Source: an uncultured Lachnospiraceae bacterium (GTDB lineage Bacteria; Bacillota; Clostridia; Lachnospirales; Lachnospiraceae). Taken from it: 64,000 nucleotides of DNA. This document shows, piece by piece, positions 1 through 7,710 of the stretch. Position 1 is the stretch's first letter. Each line of letters opens with the position of its first letter. The notes under the pieces are model-generated. The model was not told the origin of the DNA. It searched no databases and saw only the letters and a list, made by a program, of their open reading frames with translations. The position numbers were made by a program, and so were the translations under genes. Location: the NCBI GenBank assembly GCA_910577735.1, contig CAJTOO010000004.1, positions 1 through 64,000 on the forward strand. Direction: 5' to 3'.

Positions 1-289
1 TTTGAGGCTTGGTATATTTGGGGTGAGAAAGAGTAACCCAGATGTTATTTTTCTCTAAGACATTAAAAACCGGGATCCAATACTTGCCGGTAGATTCCAT
101 GCAGACGTCCGTGCAGTTATATTTAGCAAGCCAGTCACACAGCTCTTGCAACCCTTTCGTAAAAGAAGAAAAGCGGGCTTGCTTATATTCGGTACGCCTG
201 TGGGAATCGGTAATACCAATGCAGGCAAAAATCCAGGTTTTATGGACATCGAGTCCACAACAGTTGTTTTTGAGAATTTTAAAAGACAA
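1..289 (-). CDS. IS110-family transposase, N-terminal fragment cut by window edge
   Basis: Reading the minus strand from a TTG at 289 gives a protein beginning MSFKILKNNCCGLDVHKTW. It continues through an A-C-I-G-I-T-D strand and a C-M-E-S-T-G-K-Y-W-I-P block. The GLDVHK and ESTGKYW blocks are hallmarks of the IS110/IS116/IS902 DEDD transposase (RuvC-like) domain; the D of GLDVHK and the E of MEST are expected metal-binding residues. A good AGGAGG site lies at 297-302, which decides the TTG start. Reading is open to base 1, so the remaining two thirds (including the Tnp20 domain) are outside the window. Whether the element is intact cannot be told. Confidence 0.8.
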   Translation of the reverse strand, partial: MSFKILKNNCCGLDVHKTWIFACIGITDSHRRTEYKQARFSSFTKGLQELCDWLAKYNCTDVCMESTGKYWIPVFNVLEKNNIWVTLSHPKYTKPQ

Positions 290-500
290 TAAAAAACCTC
301 CTGAAGATTTATAGTTATAAAACTGACAGTGACTGGTCATCCGGCAAAATCGAGTCGACTTTGGAAGAGATAAGTTTACGGGCTACAGTTATGCGCCAAT
401 CATTGATGCCTTAACGGATGACCGACAACAAATAATTATGCGAGGTCGTCGCTATACAGCCCCGCCACTCACCTCCACGTGTTCTGTAGTGTGTCAGTCT
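1..500 (-). mobile_element. IS110-family insertion sequence, partial (5' part and adjoining end)
   Basis: The minus strand carries the start of an IS110-type transposase (1-289). To its right, 303 to about 500 is non-coding and carries no other recognisable gene before ilvE. In IS110 elements the non-coding end upstream of the transposase encodes the structured bridge RNA that guides recombination, so this stretch is the natural place for one. IS110 ends have no terminal inverted repeats, so I cannot fix the right boundary from the sequence; 500 is a rough guess. The rest of the element lies outside the window. Confidence 0.55.
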
Positions 501-603
501 TATAGGAAAATAATATCAGAAGGAAGATAGATTAGAAAAGTGAAAGGTAGCCAAGATGTTTCATGACGCATTGGTGCCTTTCGCAGAAAGGCGGATTATA
601 ATT

Positions 604-1629
604 ATGGAAAAAAAGAATCTTGACTGGGCAAATATCGGTTTCGGTTATCACGAGACAGATAAGAGATTTGTGTCCAATTACAGGAATGGTGCGTGGGATG
701 ATGGAGCGCTTACGTCGGAAGCGAATATTATCATGAATGAGTGCGCCGGCGTGCTGCAGTATGCGCAGACTTGCTTTGAGGGATTAAAGGCCTATACGAC
801 GGAAGATGGCCGGATTGTGACTTTCCGTCCTGATCTCAATGCACAGCGTATGGAAGATTCCTGCAGGAGACTGGAAATGCCGGTGTTTTCAAAAGAGCGT
901 TTCGTGCAGGCTGTGAAAGATGTGGTAGCGGCCAACGAGGCATATGTGCCTCCCTACGGTTCCGGGGCAACTCTCTATATCAGACCCTATATGTTTGGCA
1001 TTTCTCCGGTTATTGGCGTGAAGCCGGCGGATGAGTATCAGTTCAGGATTTTTACCACACCTGTAGGTCCGTATTTCAAAGGCGGTGCGAAACCGCTGAC
1101 CATCAAAGTAAGTGATTTTGACAGAGCGGCTCCCCACGGAACAGGGCATGTCAAGGCGGGGCTCAATTATGCCATGAGTCTGCATGCGATCATAACGGCC
1201 CATGAAGAGGGATATGATGAAAATATGTATCTGGATGCCGGTACCAGGACTAAGGTGGAAGAGACCGGCGGCGCAAACTTCCTGTTTGTGACGAAGGATA
1301 ATAAGGTGGTGACACCTAAGTCTGACAGCATTCTGCCTTCCATCACCAGACGTTCCCTGATGGTGGTTGCCAAAGATTATCTGGGACTTGAGGTGGAAGA
1401 GAGAGAGGTAGACTTTGCAGAGGTGAAAGACTTTGCGGAGTGTGGACTTTGCGGTACGGCAGCTGTGATTTCTCCGGTAGGTAAAGTGGTAGACCACGGT
1501 AAGGAGATTGTTTTCCCCAGCGGCATGAAGGAGATGGGGCCCATCACAAAGAAACTGTATGATACGCTGACGGGTATTCAGATGGGAAGGATTGAGGCGC
1601 CTGAGGGCTGGATTCACGTGATCAAATAA
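604..1629 (+). CDS. ilvE: Branched-chain amino acid aminotransferase
   Basis: A 341-residue class IV (fold type IV) PLP aminotransferase. It performs the last step of Leu/Ile/Val synthesis, or the first step of their breakdown, exchanging the amino group with 2-oxoglutarate in the cytoplasm. The substrate-loop region FEGLKAY, the PLP lysine in HVKAGLNYA (about K184) and the E-E-T-G-G-A-N-F strand that binds the cofactor are all visible, and the length suits BCAT family II. The frame is open from an ATG at 556, but GAAAGGCGG just before 604 and family alignment favour MEKKNLDW at 604. No T-box or leader is apparent upstream; the gene follows the IS110 end directly, so its original promoter region may have been altered. 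Confidence 0.93.
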   Translation: MEKKNLDWANIGFGYHETDKRFVSNYRNGAWDDGALTSEANIIMNECAGVLQYAQTCFEGLKAYTTEDGRIVTFRPDLNAQRMEDSCRRLEMPVFSKERFVQAVKDVVAANEAYVPPYGSGATLYIRPYMFGISPVIGVKPADEYQFRIFTTPVGPYFKGGAKPLTIKVSDFDRAAPHGTGHVKAGLNYAMSLHAIITAHEEGYDENMYLDAGTRTKVEETGGANFLFVTKDNKVVTPKSDSILPSITRRSLMVVAKDYLGLEVEEREVDFAEVKDFAECGLCGTAAVISPVGKVVDHGKEIVFPSGMKEMGPITKKLYDTLTGIQMGRIEAPEGWIHVIK

Positions 1630-1776
1630 AAAGGGCTGCGGTCTTATCGGCAGACAGAAACAGTGAAAGAAAAACGAATGAGAGGGATTAGGTTGGCGCC
1701 TCAGGGCATGCAATTTAATCCCTTTTTGCCGGAAGGGAAGGCATTCGTTTATGTTAGAAGAGGGCAGACGACACAT

Positions 1777-2535
1777 ATGAATGAGAAGATTCGGGAAGAA
1801 TATCCTTATCTGTATGAGACACATTTGCACACATCGCAGGCCAGTGCCTGTGCCAGAAGCACCGGGGCTGAGATGGCAAGAGCCTGTAAGGAATATGGTT
1901 ATACAGGTATTTTCGTGACGGATCATAACTGGGGAGGCAATACCGTTATAGATAACCGGCTTGACTGGGAGGTCTGGGTAGAGCAGTTCTGTGCAGGGTA
2001 TGAGCAGGCCAAAGCGGAGGGAGACAGAATTGGGCTTACTGTGTTCTTTGGCTATGAGGCTGGTTATGACGGCACGGAGTTTTTAATATATGGGATTGAC
2101 AAAACATGGATGAAGAAGCATCCGGAGCTGCGGACAGCCACAGTGGAGGAGCAGTATACCCTGGTGCATGAGGCCGGCGGGCTTGTGATGCATGCCCATC
2201 CGTTCCGGGAAGAACCTTATATTCCGAAGATACGTCTGTTTCCGGAATGGGTGGATGGCGTGGAGGGAATCAATGCGGCGCATCATCAGTATCCGGGTGC
2301 CCTGCGTGATAAGAGCGGATTTGATAAAAGTGCAATCGCATATGCTGCAAAACATCATTTCCCCATGAGTGCAGGGTCGGATATCCATTCTGTAGCTCTG
2401 TTTGGCGGGGGCGTGGCCTTTCGCAGAAAACTGGGTTCCCCACAGGAGTATGTACAGGCAATCCTGCAAAATGAGGACCGGGTGCTGACAGACGGTAAAG
2501 TGTGGTATGATAAAGATGGTAAGGTAATAGGATAA
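1777..2535 (+). CDS. PHP-domain metal-dependent phosphoesterase
   Basis: A 252-residue protein of the polymerase-and-histidinol-phosphatase (PHP) superfamily. The metal-ligand set is complete: H-L-H at residues 16-18, D-H at 49-50, A-H-P at 140-142 and D-I-H at 202-204. Stand-alone PHP proteins hydrolyse phosphate esters such as nucleotides or oligonucleotides; the substrate here is unknown. The frame runs back to a GTG at 1663, but those 38 residues are unlike the family, and the ATG at 1777 begins just ahead of the first metal motif with a purine-rich GAAGAGGG upstream. It lies between ilvE (147 bases) and a foldase lipoprotein (46 bases), in the same direction and possibly cotranscribed. 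Confidence 0.82.
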   Translation: MNEKIREEYPYLYETHLHTSQASACARSTGAEMARACKEYGYTGIFVTDHNWGGNTVIDNRLDWEVWVEQFCAGYEQAKAEGDRIGLTVFFGYEAGYDGTEFLIYGIDKTWMKKHPELRTATVEEQYTLVHEAGGLVMHAHPFREEPYIPKIRLFPEWVDGVEGINAAHHQYPGALRDKSGFDKSAIAYAAKHHFPMSAGSDIHSVALFGGGVAFRRKLGSPQEYVQAILQNEDRVLTDGKVWYDKDGKVIG

Positions 2536-2581
2536 TAAGCAATAATAAAGTATCAAGTAATAGGAAGAAAAAGGAACGTAT

Positions 2582-3652
2582 ATGAGAAAGAAACTGTATC
2601 ATAACATTGCGGCTTTTATACTGTCGGTGGGTCTGGCAATCACATCCTTTACAGGGTGTGGATTTGGTGACGGCATGGGGACGAAGGTGGTACTTACCAC
2701 AGGATTTGATAAAAATGAGATTTTTCGCATCGAGACCAGTACTTGTACACTTCCGGAACTCATGGTGTATCTGACCACGATCCAGAATCGGTATGAGAGT
2801 GTTTATGGTACGGAGATATGGAATACCAATGCGGATGGCGTGACATTGGAAGAAAATGTGAAAAATATAGCGCTGGCGCAGATTGCGCAGATTAAAACGA
2901 TGAATCTGATGGCTGAACGATATGAAGTGAGTCTGGATGAGGAGGAAAAGGCGCAGGCGGAAAATGCGGCGAAGGCCTATTATGAAACCCTGAACGACAG
3001 CGAGATTGCCTTGATGGGTGTGTCCCAAAAGCTGATTGAAAATCTTTATACAGAGCTCGCCCTGGCAGAGAAAATGTATCAGTATACCATCAAGGATATT
3101 AACCCCGAGATCAGTGATGATGAGGCCAGAACCATTACCGTGCAGCATATTCTGATTAAGACCTATGCGCTGGACGGAACGGGCAAGAAGATTGCATATA
3201 CGGAAAGTGCCAGGCAGGATGCCTACGAAGAGGCAAAGGAGGCTCTGAAACTTGCCAGAGAGGAAGACGCGGATTTCGATGAGCTGATCCGCAAGTACAG
3301 CGAGGATGACAAGGCCACGTATTCCTTCGGAAAGGGAGAGATGGATCCGGTGTTTGAGGAGGCGGCTTTTAATCTGGGTACGGATGAAATCAGTGATATT
3401 GTGGAGACAGAGTACGGATATCACATCATCAAATGTATCAATACCTTTGACCGGGAAGAGACTGACGCAAACAAGATTAAGATTGTGGAGCAGCGCCGTG
3501 AGGAGGCATTTGGGAGAGAATATGACGCCTATGTGGATACTCTTACCAGAAACTTAAATGAGGAATTATGGAACACGGTAGGATTCATTCATGATGAGAA
3601 TGTGACCACACAGAATTTCTTTGAGGTCTATTCGCGGTATTTTGGGGCATAG
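2582..3652 (+). CDS. Peptidyl-prolyl isomerase lipoprotein, parvulin/PrsA type
   Basis: A 356-residue exported foldase. The N-terminus has basic residues, a hydrophobic stretch (about 9-24) and a lipobox T-G-C with the lipidated cysteine at C26, so it is anchored to the outer face of the membrane. A helical SurA/PrsA-like N-domain follows. The parvulin rotamase domain (about 188-287) shows the typical VQHILIKT, a D-D-K-A-T-Y-S-F-G-K-G-E-M region and a C-terminal YGYHIIKC. It probably helps fold secreted proteins after Sec export. It resembles PrsA but is not clearly the essential orthologue. After its stop, 3653-3710 is a purine-rich run of imperfect TAGAAAGGA repeats without obvious function. 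Confidence 0.85.
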   Translation: MRKKLYHNIAAFILSVGLAITSFTGCGFGDGMGTKVVLTTGFDKNEIFRIETSTCTLPELMVYLTTIQNRYESVYGTEIWNTNADGVTLEENVKNIALAQIAQIKTMNLMAERYEVSLDEEEKAQAENAAKAYYETLNDSEIALMGVSQKLIENLYTELALAEKMYQYTIKDINPEISDDEARTITVQHILIKTYALDGTGKKIAYTESARQDAYEEAKEALKLAREEDADFDELIRKYSEDDKATYSFGKGEMDPVFEEAAFNLGTDEISDIVETEYGYHIIKCINTFDREETDANKIKIVEQRREEAFGREYDAYVDTLTRNLNEELWNTVGFIHDENVTTQNFFEVYSRYFGA

Positions 3653-3765
3653 GAAGTATAGAAAGGATAGAAGGCATATAAAGGATAGAAAGGGTAGAAA
3701 GGATAAGATGATCAGGGCGTTGAGACTGGAAGAAGAGTCATGAAAAGTGAATTTTAGAAAAAGTT

Positions 3766-3771
3766 TATAAT
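3766..3771 (+). promoter_or_regulatory. Probable -10 element of the htpG promoter
   Basis: TATAAT lies 40 bases upstream of the CIRCE, which would place the operator in the early transcribed leader, as in other HrcA-controlled genes. The -35 match is poor. A TTGACT at 3843 just downstream of CIRCE is an alternative -35. Confidence 0.4.
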
Positions 3772-3810
3772 TGCGCAACCCCGCATAAAATCTGAAAAAA
3801 GGACGGATTA

Positions 3811-3837
3811 TTAGCACTCTGTTTAAATGAGTGCTAA
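3811..3837 (+). promoter_or_regulatory. CIRCE operator (HrcA binding site)
   Basis: The sequence is TTAGCACTC, nine bases, GAGTGCTAA: a perfect match to the CIRCE inverted repeat (9-9-9). HrcA, the repressor of groE and dnaK in Firmicutes, binds this site. It stands 112 bases before the htpG start codon and no other gene follows, so htpG is the target. Confidence 0.95.
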
Positions 3838-3949
3838 TTTTGTCTTGACTTCTATTTTCCGGGGTATTAAACTATTTCACAGGAAGAAAAGCGAAAACGG
3901 GGGCCCACGGATGCGGCCCAATGGTTACAGAAAGGAATGTGAGAAAATT

Positions 3950-6100
3950 ATGGAAGCAAAACATGGTAATCTATCAATCAACAGTGATAACATATTCCCG
4001 ATTATCAAGAAATGGCTGTACTCAGATCACGATATCTTTTTCAGGGAATTGATTTCTAATGGCTGTGATGCCATCACCAAATTAAAGAAACTTGACATGA
4101 TGGGCGAATATACGCTGGCAGACGATTATAAGGCGAAGATACAGGTGATCGTGAATCCTGAGGAGAAGACCCTCAAGTTCATCGATAACGGTATTGGTAT
4201 GACCGCAGAAGAAGTGGAAGAGTATATCAACCAGATTGCTTTCTCCGGTGCATCGGATTTCATAGAGAAATATAAGGACAAGGCAAATGATGACCAGATC
4301 ATCGGTCATTTTGGTCTGGGCTTCTATTCCGCATTTATGGTGGCGGATGAGGTGCACATTGATACGCTGTCTTATCAGGACGGGGCGAAAGCCGTACACT
4401 GGGAATGTGACGGCGGCACAGAGTTTGATATGGAAGAGAGCAGCCGCAGTCAGGTGGGTACAGAGATTACGCTGTTCATCCATGAGGATTGCCTGGAGTT
4501 TTGCAACGAATATAAGGCAAGAGAAGTCATCAAGAAATACTGCTCCTTCATGCCCACGGAAATCTATCTCTCCAAGGCCAACAGCACGGAGACTCAGATC
4601 ATCAAGGCTGATGAGAAGTTAGAGACCGATGAAGTGGTGGAGGAGATTGCCAAAGAGAAAGAGGAGGACGAGCAGAAACTTAAGATTAAGAAGCGCCCGG
4701 AACTTCTCAACGAGATTCATCCCCTGTGGGCAAAACATCCCAACGAGTGTACCAAGGAAGAGTATCTGGAATTTTACAGAAAGGTTTTCCAGGATTATAA
4801 GGAGCCCTTGTTCTGGATTCATCTGAATATGGATTATCCCTTTAACATGAAGGGCATCCTGTACTTCCCGAAGATTAATATGGAGTATGAATCCATTGAG
4901 GGAACCATCAAACTTTATAATAATCAGGTGTTTATCGCTGATAATATCAAGGAAGTGATTCCTGAGTTCTTGCTGCTGTTAAAGGGTGTGATAGACTGTC
5001 CGGACCTTCCTCTGAATGTGTCCAGAAGCGCATTGCAAAATGATGGCTTTGTCAAAAAGATCAGTGAGTATATTACCAAGAAGGTGGCGGATAAACTTTC
5101 CGGCATGTGCAAGACTGAGAAGGAAGAATATGAAAAATATTGGGATGATATCAGCCCGTTTATCAAGTTTGGCTGCCTGAAAGATGATAAATTCTGTGAG
5201 AAGATGACAGATTATATCCTTTTTAAGAATCTGGACGGTAACTATATGACGCTGCCGGAGTGTCTGGAAGTCAATAAGACGGATCCGGACGAGGCGTCCG
5301 AGAATACAGGCGATGAGAATGGAGAGACCAGTGCGGCAGATGAACACGGCGAGAAGGTGGAAGCCGAGGTCGTGGATGAAAATGACGGACAGGCAGTAGA
5401 TGAGAACGGCGAAAAGGTGGAAGCCGAGGTAGTCGACGCAGACGCTGAGACAGAGGAGGATGTGGAAGAAGAAAAGAAAGAGAAAGTCATCTACTATGTG
5501 ACGGATGAGAAACAGCAGAGCCAGTACATCAATATGTTCAAGGCGGCTAAGATGGATGCGGTGATTTTGACGCATAACATCGATCAGCCTTTTGTATCCC
5601 AGCTGGAGGCAAAGAACGAGGGCATTAAGTTCCAGAGAATTGACGCGGATCTGACCGATACCTTTAAGGCCAAGACGTCCAAGAAGGCCGAGAAAGAGAT
5701 GGAAGAGCAGGCTGAGGCGGTAGCTAAGCTGATGAAGAAAGTTCTTAAGAAAGACGCTATCAAGGTGAAGATTGAGAAACTTAAGAATAAGAAGATTTCT
5801 TCCATGATCACTCTTTCTGAGGAGACCCGCCGGATGCAGGACATGATGAAGATGTATTCCATGAATGGTATGGGCGGTATGGATATGGGAATGTTCGGCA
5901 AGGAGGGCGAGACCCTGATCCTCAATGCCAATCATCCGCTGGTACAGTATGTAATCGAGCATCAGGACGGCGATAATGTGAAGATGATCTGTGAACAGCT
6001 CTACGATCTGGCACTCTTACAGCAGGCGCCCCTTGAGCCGGAGGCGATGACTAAGTTTGTGGCCAGGAGCAATGATATCATGATGCTTTTGACCAAGTAG
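3950..6100 (+). CDS. htpG: Chaperone protein HtpG (bacterial Hsp90)
   Basis: A 716-residue cytoplasmic ATP-dependent chaperone. The N-terminal GHKL ATPase shows ELISNGCDA (catalytic E and Mg-binding N), DNGIGM and GHFGLGFYSA. The middle domain has NVSRSALQ and a V-I-Y-Y-V-T-D strand; the C-terminal dimer domain carries a methionine-rich MYSMNGMGGMDMGMFG segment. It is about 90 residues longer than usual because an acidic insert (about residues 445-512) sits in the middle domain just before V-I-Y-Y-V; it contains a duplicated G-E-K-V-E-A-E-V-V-D block. The start at 3950 (AAAGGA at 3931) is chosen over the open frame from 3827, which would begin inside the CIRCE. Control by HrcA is expected. 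Confidence 0.96.
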   Translation: MEAKHGNLSINSDNIFPIIKKWLYSDHDIFFRELISNGCDAITKLKKLDMMGEYTLADDYKAKIQVIVNPEEKTLKFIDNGIGMTAEEVEEYINQIAFSGASDFIEKYKDKANDDQIIGHFGLGFYSAFMVADEVHIDTLSYQDGAKAVHWECDGGTEFDMEESSRSQVGTEITLFIHEDCLEFCNEYKAREVIKKYCSFMPTEIYLSKANSTETQIIKADEKLETDEVVEEIAKEKEEDEQKLKIKKRPELLNEIHPLWAKHPNECTKEEYLEFYRKVFQDYKEPLFWIHLNMDYPFNMKGILYFPKINMEYESIEGTIKLYNNQVFIADNIKEVIPEFLLLLKGVIDCPDLPLNVSRSALQNDGFVKKISEYITKKVADKLSGMCKTEKEEYEKYWDDISPFIKFGCLKDDKFCEKMTDYILFKNLDGNYMTLPECLEVNKTDPDEASENTGDENGETSAADEHGEKVEAEVVDENDGQAVDENGEKVEAEVVDADAETEEDVEEEKKEKVIYYVTDEKQQSQYINMFKAAKMDAVILTHNIDQPFVSQLEAKNEGIKFQRIDADLTDTFKAKTSKKAEKEMEEQAEAVAKLMKKVLKKDAIKVKIEKLKNKKISSMITLSEETRRMQDMMKMYSMNGMGGMDMGMFGKEGETLILNANHPLVQYVIEHQDGDNVKMICEQLYDLALLQQAPLEPEAMTKFVARSNDIMMLLTK

Positions 6101-6170
6101 GTCAGATAGATATGCAGTAGAACAGAGAGCGTTATGTAAACTAAATATACAAAGGTAAGTATGGAAATAT

Positions 6171-6220
6171 AAAAAGGACCGGTTGCAACGCCCAAGCTGG
6201 CGGATGACCGGGTCCTTTTT
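6171..6220. terminator. Bidirectional terminator between htpG and the SpoIID-like gene
   Basis: AAAAAGGACCGGT at the left pairs with ACCGGGTCCTTTTT at the right. The A-run and T-run let it end transcripts from both converging genes. Confidence 0.85.
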
Positions 6221-6273
6221 GTGGTATGGGAGTCATGGAAGGGAAAAGGATTCCCCTGATGCGGGCTTTTGGA

Positions 6274-7551
6274 TCAACCGGGTTCTGCAATACGGCTGAC
6301 GCCCACATAAATTTCTGAAATCTTGTACCAGGTGGGATAATCCACAATGCCGGATTGAGGCAGGTTAAAGATTCTTTGAAAAGTACGTACAGCGTTAGCG
6401 GTGCCCGAACCGTAGATGCCATCGGCGGCAATCCGCGGAATGGCCGGGTAATTCTGGGCAATACGGTTTAACTGCTGCTGGATCTGCAGGACTTTGTCGC
6501 CGGAGGCGCCCATATTCAGGTTGTAACCGGGCCAGGAGGACGGTACACCGGAGACAGCTACGGCACTGTTAATATACATATCGCTTCCGTAATAGTAACG
6601 GATGATTTCGATGGGAGAATATCCCTCGTCTCCCAGATATTTGGAACCCCACTGGCTTAGGCCGTTGCAGGTTACATTTTTACCGTCACAGTAGGAAGTG
6701 AAGATGGGCTGGCGCACGCCGGGGCGGGAGAGGTAGTTGGCAAAGATGCTGTCCACCAGCCTGTCAATATTACGATAGATATTACGTCCGCGGATCCATT
6801 TCTGATCGTAGGCGGTGGAGGAAGTGATGGTGAAATTAAATCCCTTACTCCGATACCACTCAGTGTATACCCTGTTTAAGGTAAAGGACATAATGGCCAG
6901 CGTATTGGCGTAGATGGCGCTCTCGGGCCAGGTGGCATAAATTTCAGAGGATACCACGTTCTTAATATAATCCCGGTAACGGACATAGTAGTTGGCGGCG
7001 GTGGAGTCTGCGGGAACACCGTCATGTACGATGATGTATTCAGGGATGACCACACGGCTTAGGACAATCTCGCCGGATTCGTCCATGGGTTTGATCTCAT
7101 CTTCCGGAATCTTTGGCGGATAGTCGCCGTAGAGGGTGTGATCTGGAATGGAGATGATTTCCTCTTCTTCCTGTGTCATCTCGGTGGGTGTCATTTCGAT
7201 ATTCTGGACAGCAGTCACATCGGGCAGGACTTCCACGCCGGATACGATGACAGGTTCATAACCAGGCGCTGTGACAGACAGCGTGTATTCGGAATAGGGC
7301 ATGGGAGAATTGGGTGTGAGGCTGTATTGCAGGGGCGGTGTCTTTAAGGTTACGGTATTTGTCTGCCCGGAAGCGTCTGTGGTCAGCGTCTCCACGGTAC
7401 TGTCCGGTTCTCCGGTAAAGGAAATAGAAACCGTTGCATTCTGTATGGGGATCAATCCCACGTTGGCAGTGACATTAATCTGTAATTGGCCGGTGGTATC
7501 TTCGGCATTTTGTGCACTTTTCAGGATGTTTTCTTCCATTGGATACCTCAT
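6274..7551 (-). CDS. SpoIID-like protein with peptidoglycan-binding domain
   Basis: A 425-residue protein in three parts. Residues about 20-115 form an Ig/carboxypeptidase-regulatory-like beta domain (A-T-V-S-I-S-F-T-G and a V-T-A-P-G-Y-E-P strand). Residues about 160-330 resemble the SpoIID/LytB fold, with the block Y-I-K-N-V-V-S-S-E-I-Y-A-T-W-P-E-S-A matching the SpoIID core. Residues about 345-420 are a PG_binding_1 domain (G-D-K-V-L-Q-I-Q-Q-Q-L, D-G-I-Y-G-S-G-T). No signal peptide or membrane segment is visible, which is odd for a wall protein. A role in sporulation or wall hydrolysis is inferred from domains only. The start follows AGGAAA; MEEN four codons in is an alternative. It converges on htpG and diverges from the 7.7 kb module. 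Confidence 0.75.
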   Translation of the reverse strand: MRYPMEENILKSAQNAEDTTGQLQINVTANVGLIPIQNATVSISFTGEPDSTVETLTTDASGQTNTVTLKTPPLQYSLTPNSPMPYSEYTLSVTAPGYEPVIVSGVEVLPDVTAVQNIEMTPTEMTQEEEEIISIPDHTLYGDYPPKIPEDEIKPMDESGEIVLSRVVIPEYIIVHDGVPADSTAANYYVRYRDYIKNVVSSEIYATWPESAIYANTLAIMSFTLNRVYTEWYRSKGFNFTITSSTAYDQKWIRGRNIYRNIDRLVDSIFANYLSRPGVRQPIFTSYCDGKNVTCNGLSQWGSKYLGDEGYSPIEIIRYYYGSDMYINSAVAVSGVPSSWPGYNLNMGASGDKVLQIQQQLNRIAQNYPAIPRIAADGIYGSGTANAVRTFQRIFNLPQSGIVDYPTWYKISEIYVGVSRIAEPG

Positions 7552-7623
7552 TATTTTTCCTGTATAACAGAAAAGCTGTAAGCTGAACTGTTACTCTCTT
7601 GCTTTTAGGGTATGCAAATAAGG

Positions 7624-7653
7624 TTGCACATGCCACCTCATAAATGGTATACT
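7624..7653 (+). promoter_or_regulatory. Promoter of the DUF5717/DUF5716-like module
   Basis: TTGCAC (7624-7629), 18 bases, TATACT (7648-7653), with a TGG extension before the -10. It lies 58 bases before the GTG start of the first gene of the module. Confidence 0.6.
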
Positions 7654-7710
7654 ATAATCAGTATGGCTATATCGTAGTTTGTTAAAAATCCCAACATGGG
7701 GAGTGGAAAC

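Noticed and set aside
889..1926. Minus-strand frame opposite ilvE
   Set aside because: It covers ilvE and the PHP gene start in antisense; composition is cysteine/histidine-rich as expected of a shadow.
4979..5962. Long minus-strand frame opposite htpG
   Set aside because: It is a shadow of the htpG coding pattern: low-complexity Leu/Ile/His content, no binding site and no domain.
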